From the NCBI GenBank assembly GCA_045539095.1, contig JAZQER010000077.1, positions 1-9,928 of the forward strand: a DNA stretch of 9,928 bases. The letters are read 5' to 3'. Shown here piece after piece: positions 1 through 4,878 of the stretch; position 1 is the stretch's first letter, and each line of letters starts with the position of its first letter. The notes under the pieces are model-generated. The model ran no database searches. It was given only the letters and a program-made list of their open reading frames with translations, and was not told where the DNA came from. The position numbers were made by a program, and so were the translations under genes. The DNA comes from SFWF01 sp045539095. GTDB lineage: Bacteria > Bacillota > Clostridia > Oscillospirales > Acutalibacteraceae.

Positions 1-1152
1 ACCATCGGTCACGTTGACCATGGTAAGACCACTCTTACTGCTGCTATCACTAAGTACCTTTCTCTTAAGGGTCAGGCACAGTTTGAGGACTATGCAAACA
101 TCGATAAGGCTCCCGAAGAGAGAGAGCGTGGTATTACAATCAATACCGCACACGTTGAGTACGAGACCGACGCTCGTCACTATGCACACGTTGACTGCCC
201 CGGCCACGCTGACTATGTTAAAAACATGATCACCGGTGCTGCTCAGATGGACGGTGCTATCCTTGTTATCGCTTCTACCGACGGACCTATGGCTCAGACC
301 AAGGAGCACCTTCTCCTTGCTCGTCAGGTTGGCGTTCCCTACATTGTTGTATTCATGAACAAGACCGACCTCGTTGACGACGAAGAGCTTCTCGAGCTCG
401 TTGAGATGGAAATCCGCGAGACTCTCGACAATTATGAGTTTCCCGGCGACGATACTCCTATCATCAAGGGTTCTGCTCACAAGGCTCTTGTTGCTGGCAA
501 CGATCCTTCTCTTCCTGAGTATGCTCCTATTGCTGAACTCATGGCTGCCCTTGACTCTTACATTCCTACTCCTGACCGTAAGGCTGACCTTCCCTTCCTT
601 ATGCCTGTTGTGGACGTATTCACCATCACCGGACGTGGTACTGTTGCTACCGGCCGTGTTGAGCGTGGACAGCTCCGCACTTCTGAGGAAGTTGAAATCA
701 TCGGTCTTACCGAAGAGAGAAAGAAGACCGTTGTTACCGGTATCGAAATGTTCCGTAAGCTCCTCGACTATGCTGAGGCAGGCGACAACATCGGTGCTCT
801 TCTCCGTGGTATCCAGAGAACTGAGATCGAGCGCGGTCAGGTTCTTTGTAAGCCCGGCTCTGTAAACCCCCACACCAAGTTCCATGGTCAGGTTTACGTC
901 CTTTCTAAGGATGAAGGCGGCCGTCACACTCCTTTCTTCAACAACTATCGTCCTCAGTTCTACTTCAGAACTACCGACGTTACCGGCGTTATCTCTCTCC
1001 CTGCAGGCACTGAGATGTGCATGCCTGGCGATAACGTAGAGATGGACGTTGAGCTTATCACTCCTATCGCTATTGAAGAAGGACTTCGTTTCGCTATACG
1101 TGAGGGTGGTAGAACAGTAGGTTCCGGCGTTGTTACCGCTATCAACGAATAA
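1..1152 (+). CDS. tuf: Elongation factor Tu (EF-Tu), 5' end cut off by window edge
   Basis: EF-Tu is the GTPase that carries aminoacyl-tRNA to the ribosomal A site. Reading frame 1 is open from base 1 to TAA at 1150-1152, giving 383 residues. By comparison with family proteins about 16 N-terminal residues lie outside the window. Visible GTPase motifs are the P-loop GHVDHGKT at the very start, the switch I stretch ERGITIN, DCPGH (G3) and NKTD (G4). Domains 2 and 3 follow, with GRGTVATGRVERG, GGRHTPFF, YRPQFYFRTTDVTG and the C-terminal REGGRTVGSGVV. The VGSGVV ending and HTKFHGQVYVL stretch look clostridial. Small departures from the usual consensus are GSAHKAL at G5 (normally SAL), DGPMAQT (normally DGPMPQT) and MPVVDVF (normally MPVEDVF). 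The gene ends with a strong terminator and is the last gene of its transcript. Confidence 0.98.
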   Translation, partial: TIGHVDHGKTTLTAAITKYLSLKGQAQFEDYANIDKAPEERERGITINTAHVEYETDARHYAHVDCPGHADYVKNMITGAAQMDGAILVIASTDGPMAQTKEHLLLARQVGVPYIVVFMNKTDLVDDEELLELVEMEIRETLDNYEFPGDDTPIIKGSAHKALVAGNDPSLPEYAPIAELMAALDSYIPTPDRKADLPFLMPVVDVFTITGRGTVATGRVERGQLRTSEEVEIIGLTEERKKTVVTGIEMFRKLLDYAEAGDNIGALLRGIQRTEIERGQVLCKPGSVNPHTKFHGQVYVLSKDEGGRHTPFFNNYRPQFYFRTTDVTGVISLPAGTEMCMPGDNVEMDVELITPIAIEEGLRFAIREGGRTVGSGVVTAINE

Positions 1153-1173
1153 TTTATAATATTTCGTTCTTTC

Positions 1174-1206
1174 AAACGGATGTACTGCAAGGTGCATCCG
1201 TTTTTT
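1174..1206 (+). terminator. Rho-independent terminator of tuf
   Basis: AAACGGATG (1174-1182) pairs with CATCCGTTT (1195-1203). The stem continues inward with TAC/GTG-type and wobble pairs to a GCAA tetraloop, and a run of T follows. It lies 21 bases after the tuf stop and just before the serA promoter, so it separates the two transcripts. Confidence 0.93.
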
Positions 1207-1207
1207 A

Positions 1208-1236
1208 TTGACTTTTGAAGTTTTAGATAATATAAT
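1208..1236 (+). promoter_or_regulatory. Sigma-A promoter of serA
   Basis: TTGACT (1208-1213), a 17-base spacer and a perfect TATAAT (1231-1236). Transcription should begin near 1243, leaving a leader of about 35 bases with no room for a riboswitch. The -35 box starts directly in the tail of the tuf terminator. Confidence 0.88.
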
Positions 1237-1264
1237 ATCAATATGTATATTTTTTAATTAGTAT

Positions 1265-1270
1265 GGGGGA
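1265..1270 (+). promoter_or_regulatory. Ribosome binding site that fixes the serA start
   Basis: GGGGGA lies seven bases before ATG 1278. The in-frame ATG at 1263 lies immediately upstream of this purine run and has no ribosome site of its own. The protein therefore begins MYQIKTYNK rather than five residues earlier, which also matches the usual start of short clostridial SerA proteins. Confidence 0.75.
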
Positions 1271-1277
1271 TAAGTTT

Positions 1278-2441
1278 ATGTATCAGATCAAGACTTATAA
1301 CAAAATTTCTGCTGTGGGACTCAAGGAGTTTGACAGTGCAAAATATGTAATTTCCGATGATGTTGCTGCGCCTGTAGGTGCAGTAGTCCGCTCTGCAGCA
1401 CTTCACGATGAGGTTTTCCCGAAGTCTTTGCTTGCAATAGCAAGAGCAGGAGCCGGTGTTAACAACATACCCTGTGACCGCTGTGCAGAGGAGGGAATAG
1501 TTGTTTTCAATACTCCCGGTGCTAATGCAAACGCTGTTAAGGAGCTTGTTATCGCAGGACTCCTTCTCGCTTCCCGTAAGGTTGTTCCCGGAATTGAGTG
1601 GGCAAAGACCTTAAAGGGTAACGGCGACGCAGTCGGAAAAATGGTTGAAAAGGGCAAGGGACAGTTTGTCGGCCCCGAAATTATGGGCAAGAACCTCGGC
1701 GTTGTAGGACTCGGCGCAATCGGCGTTCTTGTTGCCAATGCTGCTGCAAAGCTTGGTATGAAGGTCTACGGCTACGACCCCTATCTTTCTATCAAGTCTG
1801 CTTGGAGCCTTTCAAGCGCTACCATTCATTGCGACAGCCTCGATGAGCTTTATGAGAAGTGTGACTACATAACCCTTCACATTCCTTGCACAAAGGATAC
1901 AAAAGGCTCTGTAAATAATATCGCTTTTGCTAAGATGAAGGACGGTGTACGTATTCTTAACTTTGCTAGAGGAGAGCTTGTAAACAGTGACGATATGCTC
2001 GAAGCACTCGAGAGCGGTAAGGTTGCTTCCTATGTGGTTGATTTCCCGTCTGATGAGATGATTGGCGTAGAAAACGTAGTTGCTATTCCTCACCTTGGCG
2101 CATCTACTCCCGAGTCTGAGGACAACTGCGCTTATATGGCAGCAAATGAGTTAATTGATTATATCGAAAACGGTAATATTGTGAACTCTGTTAATATGCC
2201 CGCAGTTTCTATGCCGAGGTCCACAGAAGCCAGAGTCTGCGTAATTCACAAGAATATCCCGGGTATCATTTCGGCTATCACCACCGCTCTTGCAGAGAAG
2301 GATACCAACGTTGCTCATATGCAGAACAGCTCTCGTGGCGACTATGCTTACACCATTCTTGATATCGATTCTCTCCACGACGGCATAGAGGATAAGCTCA
2401 TGAGCGTTGACGGAATCATCCGCGTTCGCGTTATCAAATAA
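1278..2441 (+). CDS. serA: D-3-phosphoglycerate dehydrogenase, short ACT-domain type
   Basis: Cytosolic enzyme of the first committed step of serine synthesis: oxidation of 3-phosphoglycerate to 3-phosphohydroxypyruvate with NAD. The protein has 387 residues. The nucleotide-binding fold carries GLGAIG (144-149) followed by the acidic YGYDPY stretch. Catalytic-region residues are Arg231 in NFARGE and His272 in IPHLGAST. The neighbouring DFPSDE and TPESEDNCA strings are typical of the short clostridial SerA group. A C-terminal ACT domain (about 318-387, with KNIPGIISAIT and SRGDYAYT) is the likely serine-sensing site; there is no long intervening domain of the mycobacterial kind. It has its own promoter and stands without serC, its common partner. 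No hairpin terminator follows: the next promoter starts three bases after the stop, so some transcripts probably run into the T-box leader downstream. Confidence 0.95.
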   Translation: MYQIKTYNKISAVGLKEFDSAKYVISDDVAAPVGAVVRSAALHDEVFPKSLLAIARAGAGVNNIPCDRCAEEGIVVFNTPGANANAVKELVIAGLLLASRKVVPGIEWAKTLKGNGDAVGKMVEKGKGQFVGPEIMGKNLGVVGLGAIGVLVANAAAKLGMKVYGYDPYLSIKSAWSLSSATIHCDSLDELYEKCDYITLHIPCTKDTKGSVNNIAFAKMKDGVRILNFARGELVNSDDMLEALESGKVASYVVDFPSDEMIGVENVVAIPHLGASTPESEDNCAYMAANELIDYIENGNIVNSVNMPAVSMPRSTEARVCVIHKNIPGIISAITTALAEKDTNVAHMQNSSRGDYAYTILDIDSLHDGIEDKLMSVDGIIRVRVIK

Positions 2442-2444
2442 TTG

Positions 2445-2472
2445 TTGACAAAATACAATTTGGTGGTATAAT
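2445..2472 (+). promoter_or_regulatory. Consensus promoter of the ilvA-ridA operon
   Basis: Perfect TTGACA (2445-2450), a 16-base spacer and perfect TATAAT (2467-2472), with an extended -10 TG at 2464-2465. It starts three bases after the serA stop codon. Such a near-perfect promoter fits a gene whose output is set later by transcription attenuation. Expected start of the RNA is about 2479. Confidence 0.92.
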
Positions 2473-2478
2473 AACTTC

Positions 2479-2757
2479 AAACAAAATAAAAACGTTGATA
2501 GGGACAGTCGTTTTGTTCGGATTTTCAGAGAGTCGGCGGCAGGTGAGAGCCGATATGAAGACACTGCGAGAATCACCCTTGAGTTGAAAGCTGAAGAAAA
2601 GGAGTATTCCATTAGTAAGCGATCCGTAGACCTGCGTTAAAGGCAAAGCGTATAATTGTGCGTGAGAGTGGCTACTTTGTAGCAATTAGAGTGGGACCAC
2701 GGAGATTTTATCTATCTTCGCCTCTATGGGTTTTTCCGTAGAGGCGTTTATTTTTTT
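2479..2757 (+). ncRNA. T-box leader (tRNA-sensing attenuator) of ilvA, probable isoleucine specifier
   Basis: Untranslated leader of about 280 bases that binds uncharged tRNA and then allows read-through into ilvA. Stem I: AGGG (2500-2503) pairs with CCCT (2576-2579), and TCG (2508-2510) with CGA (2567-2569). The distal arm TCGGC (2533-2537) pairs with GCCGA (2549-2553) around the conserved GGTGAGAG. The specifier reads ATC (2572-2574), between GAGA and ACCCTTGAG, as expected for tRNA-Ile. Stem III is GCTAC-TTT-GTAGC (2671-2683). The T-box motif AGAGTGGGACCACGG spans 2688-2702. Antiterminator: TAGAG (2687-2691) with CTCTA (2722-2726), and CGGAG (2700-2704) with CTTCG (2716-2720), leaving TGGGACC as the bulge. 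The same 3' bases form the terminator, so the two folds exclude each other. The base after TGG is G, which does not match the A73 of ordinary tRNA-Ile. Class is certain, specifier likely. Confidence 0.93.
2719..2757 (+). terminator. T-box regulated terminator upstream of ilvA
   Basis: CGCCTCTA (2719-2726) pairs with TAGAGGCG (2739-2746). The stem is extended by three inner pairs around a T-rich loop and followed by a T-rich tail (2747-2757). Bases 2719-2726 are shared with the 3' side of the antiterminator, which is the switch. It is also the only hairpin terminator seen after serA. Confidence 0.93.
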
Positions 2758-2766
2758 AAAGGAGAG
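2758..2766 (+). promoter_or_regulatory. Ribosome binding site that fixes the ilvA start
   Basis: AAAGGAGAG directly follows the T tail of the terminator and places ATG 2774 nine bases after AAGGAG. The in-frame ATG at 2726 lies inside the terminator stem and has no ribosome site, so it is not the start. Confidence 0.85.
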
Positions 2767-2773
2767 TTATATT

Positions 2774-3967
2774 ATGGTTACTCTTGACAAGGTTTATCAT
2801 GCGGCATACGTACTGAAAGAGGTAGTAAGACATACCGAGCTTGTAAAGGCTCCTACCCTGAATCCCGTCGCCGATATTTACTTAAAACCCGAAAACCTTC
2901 AGGTTACGGGTTCCTTTAAGGTGCGCGGCTCGGGTTATATGATATCCCAGCTCACAGAAGAAGAGAAAGCGAAGGGCGTTATTGCATGCTCGGCAGGAAA
3001 CCACGCTCAGGGCGTTGCACTTGCCGCTACAAAATACGGAATTAAGTCGGTCATTTGTCTGCCCGACGGCGCACCAATCTCTAAGGTTGAGGCTACCAAG
3101 AATTATGGTGCCGAGGTCGTTATGGTAGAGGGCGTTTACGACGACGCCTATGCCGAAGCAATAAGACTCCGCGATGAAAAGGGATATACCTTTATTCATC
3201 CATTTGATGCAGAAAATGTTATTGCAGGTCAGGGCACTATCGGTCTTGAAATACTCGACGAGCTTCCCGATGCCGACGCGATAATTGTGCCTATCGGTGG
3301 CGGTGGACTGATTTCAGGTGTTGCTCTTGCCGCAAAGAAGCTACGTCCTGAAATAAAGGTGTACGGTGTTCAGGCAGCAGGTGCCCCCTCTATGTTCAAT
3401 TCTATCAGAGACGGGCATATTGAAAGACTCGACTCTGTTTCCACCATCGCAGACGGTATAGCAGTTAAAGAGCCGGGCGAGCACACCTACGAATATGTAA
3501 AGGAATATGTCGATGAGATAGTCACCGTTACTGAGGACGAGATATCTTCTGCAATACTTGCCCTTATCGAGCAGCATAAGATGATTGCCGAGGGCGCAGG
3601 TGCCGTCTCGGTTGCCGCCGCTATGTTTAACAAGGTTCCCGTTGTAGGCAAGAAAGTTGTCTGTGTTGTTTCGGGCGGTAATATCGATGTTACAATCCTT
3701 TCCCGTGTAATCAAGCGCGGATTAACCAGAAGCGGCAGAAACTACAATCTCTGTGTCGAGCTTATGGATAAACCCGGTCAGCTAAAAGGCGTTTCGGATA
3801 TTATAGCATCCAAGGGCGGAAATGTAATTTCAGTCCACCACGAAAGAGCAGGCGAGGGCGCAGATATCAACGGCTGCTTCCTGCGTATCGTCCTTGAAAC
3901 GAGAAACTTCGACCATATCAAAGAGATAACCGATGCACTTTCAGCCGGCGGATTTAAGTTAGTATAA
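2774..3967 (+). CDS. ilvA: Threonine ammonia-lyase, single C-terminal ACT domain
   Basis: PLP enzyme that deaminates threonine to 2-oxobutanoate, the first step of isoleucine synthesis; family members also accept serine. The protein has 397 residues. The PLP lysine is Lys49 in SFKVRG. SAGNHAQG (73-80) contacts substrate and cofactor, GGGG (175-178) is the phosphate-binding loop, and SGGN lies near the end of the catalytic domain. A single ACT-like domain (about 323-397, with NLCVELMDKPGQLKG) makes it the short form rather than the long two-ACT-like E. coli IlvA. Sequence alone could also suit a catabolic (TdcB-like) enzyme. The isoleucine-type T-box upstream argues for a biosynthetic role, and the ACT domain suggests allosteric control. 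It shares a transcript with ridA: its stop codon TAA overlaps the ridA ribosome site. Confidence 0.95.
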   Translation: MVTLDKVYHAAYVLKEVVRHTELVKAPTLNPVADIYLKPENLQVTGSFKVRGSGYMISQLTEEEKAKGVIACSAGNHAQGVALAATKYGIKSVICLPDGAPISKVEATKNYGAEVVMVEGVYDDAYAEAIRLRDEKGYTFIHPFDAENVIAGQGTIGLEILDELPDADAIIVPIGGGGLISGVALAAKKLRPEIKVYGVQAAGAPSMFNSIRDGHIERLDSVSTIADGIAVKEPGEHTYEYVKEYVDEIVTVTEDEISSAILALIEQHKMIAEGAGAVSVAAAMFNKVPVVGKKVVCVVSGGNIDVTILSRVIKRGLTRSGRNYNLCVELMDKPGQLKGVSDIIASKGGNVISVHHERAGEGADINGCFLRIVLETRNFDHIKEITDALSAGGFKLV

Positions 3968-3980
3968 GGAGAAAACGAAA

Positions 3981-4355
3981 ATGAGCGAAAAAGTATATAC
4001 TAAAAATGCACCTGATGCTATCGGACCGTATTCACAGGCCGTTAAGGTCGGAAACCTTGTTTTTACATCGGGACAGATTGCTATAAATCCCGAAAGCGGT
4101 GCGGTTGAAGCTACCTCGATAGAGGCACAGACCGAGCAGGTCTGCCATAATCTCTCTGCCGTCCTTGAGGCCGCAGGAAGCTCACTCGACAAGGCTGTAA
4201 AAACAGTCTGCTTCCTCTCGGATATGGATAACTTCGCCGCATTCAACGAGGTGTACGGAAAATATTTTACCTCTAAACCTGCACGCTCCTGCGTAGCAGT
4301 AAAAACTCTTCCCAAGAATGTCCTTGTTGAGGTAGACGTAATAGCAGAAATATAA
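3981..4355 (+). CDS. ridA: RidA, 2-iminobutanoate/2-iminopropanoate deaminase
   Basis: Small cytosolic YjgF/YER057c/UK114 family protein that hydrolyses reactive enamine/imine products of PLP lyases such as IlvA to 2-oxoacids and ammonia. At 124 residues it has the usual family length. Recognisable are NAPDAIGPYSQA (9-20), FTSGQIAINPESG (28-40), Arg102 in KPARSCVAV (the residue equivalent to the catalytic E. coli Arg105) and Glu117 in VLVEVDVIA. These mark the catalytically active RidA subgroup rather than the Rid paralogues lacking the arginine. AAGGAG (3966-3971) overlaps the ilvA stop, nine bases from ATG, and no promoter or terminator intervenes, so it is co-transcribed with the enzyme that makes its substrate. 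It is therefore under the same T-box control. Confidence 0.96.
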   Translation: MSEKVYTKNAPDAIGPYSQAVKVGNLVFTSGQIAINPESGAVEATSIEAQTEQVCHNLSAVLEAAGSSLDKAVKTVCFLSDMDNFAAFNEVYGKYFTSKPARSCVAVKTLPKNVLVEVDVIAEI

Positions 4356-4360
4356 AAATG

Positions 4361-4389
4361 AGCCCTTCGGTTAATACCGAAGGGCTTTT
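4361..4389. terminator. Shared bidirectional terminator between ridA and the small membrane gene
   Basis: Perfect 11-base arms AGCCCTTCGGT (4361-4371) and ACCGAAGGGCT (4376-4386) around loop TAAT. On the plus strand TTTT follows, counting the last stem base. On the minus strand the hairpin is followed by CATTTTTATA. It sits between two convergent genes and can serve both. Confidence 0.9.
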
Positions 4390-4402
4390 GTATGTATTGC
4401 TA

Positions 4403-4642
4403 TTACTTTAAGATCTTGAAATAATCAAGGAAGAGGAGAACGAGACCGATAAGAATGTAAAGGTCAATAAGTCCGCCAAGTAAACCGATGATAATGCCGA
4501 GAATCGGAATCTTTGCAAGAAGCCCGATAACAGCACCGATAACAGCGCCAACTACAATATGGATGATTGCCATAATAACAAGAGCGGCAACATCTTTCTT
4601 TTCAGTAAAAGAATAGGGGAAATATTTCTTCAAGATATCCAT
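4403..4642 (-). CDS. Small glycine-rich two-helix membrane protein, function unknown
   Basis: 79 residues. After a short charged N-terminus (MDILKKYFPYSFTEKKD) come two long hydrophobic segments, about 18-42 and 46-75, separated by Lys44-Ile-Pro. Glycines are spaced as in helix-packing motifs (VVGAVIGAVIG, then GIIIGLLGG), and the protein ends with DYFKILK. The start is well supported: AGGAGG lies at 4656-4651 on the minus strand, eight bases before ATG. No enzyme motif, signal peptidase site or toxin hallmark is evident. It resembles small hypothetical membrane proteins I associate with gut Clostridia, but I cannot name a family. It is alone on the minus strand, convergent with ridA and divergent from the acyltransferase gene. 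Glycine-zipper channel-like or envelope-stress roles are possible but only speculation. Confidence 0.85.
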   Translation of the reverse strand: MDILKKYFPYSFTEKKDVAALVIMAIIHIVVGAVIGAVIGLLAKIPILGIIIGLLGGLIDLYILIGLVLLFLDYFKILK

Positions 4643-4671
4643 TTTTAAAACCTCCTAAAAGTTCTATATAA

Positions 4672-4700
4672 AGAGTACCATAATTTTCTATTAAATACAA
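4672..4700 (-). promoter_or_regulatory. Candidate promoter of the small membrane protein gene
   Basis: On the minus strand TTGTAT (4700-4695), a 17-base spacer and TACTCT (4677-4672) preceded by TATGG, an extended -10 of the Gram-positive type. The -10 hexamer matches only weakly. A better -35, TTGACA (4726-4721), lies further upstream but has no -10 at proper spacing. The start would leave a very short leader before AGGAGG. Confidence 0.35.
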
Positions 4701-4720
4701 GAAAAATGTATGTTGTATTG

Positions 4721-4739
4721 TGTCAAAAAACAGTTGACA
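4721..4739. repeat. Inverted repeat TGTCAA-7-TTGACA in the divergent intergenic region
   Basis: TGTCAA (4721-4726) and TTGACA (4734-4739) are exact inverted copies separated by seven bases. Each half equals a perfect -35 hexamer reading outward, yet no good -10 lies 16-18 bases from either. It could be an operator, back-to-back -35 boxes, or chance in AT-rich DNA. A second, imperfect pair lies just downstream: AAGTGT (4771-4776) and ACACTT (4814-4819). Confidence 0.4.
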
Positions 4740-4802
4740 GCAGAATTTTTGCCTGAATCAGATATGTTAGAAGTGTAAAAAGGTTGACCGCTCAATAAAT
4801 TC

Positions 4803-4831
4803 TTTATTTTTCGACACTTTTGTGATAAAAT
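4803..4831 (+). promoter_or_regulatory. Extended -10 promoter of the acyltransferase-transporter operon
   Basis: TG-A-TAAAAT (4823-4831) is a full extended -10 element preceded by TG (4821-4822), the TRTG form common in Firmicutes. The -35 at 17 bases (TTTATT, 4803-4808) is poor, as is usual for this class. RNA would begin about 4838, some 40 bases before the start codon. Confidence 0.7.
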
Positions 4832-4878
4832 ATATGCGACCTTAATATGCTTTAAAAAATTCATCAAACGGAGAGAGT

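Noticed and set aside
14..865. Alternative plus-strand frames inside tuf.
   Set aside because: They are leucine- and serine-rich out-of-frame readings of tuf; the EF-Tu frame is unbroken.
2572..2577. Specifier read as TCA (Ser) or CAC (His) instead of ATC.
   Set aside because: ATC is followed by a purine and stands directly before ACCCTTGAG, the usual layout, and suits ilvA. TCA is followed by C and would need C, not G, opposite the tRNA-Ser discriminator. CAC fits the discriminator but not the gene. The conflict is kept as a finding.
2151..2685. Minus-strand open frames crossing the end of serA and the T-box leader.
   Set aside because: The region is fully explained by serA, a promoter and the T-box RNA, and the putative products resemble nothing.
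4726..4739. TTGACA boxes as simple promoters for the two divergent genes.
   Set aside because: No acceptable -10 lies 16-18 bases away in either direction; better candidates lie closer to the genes.
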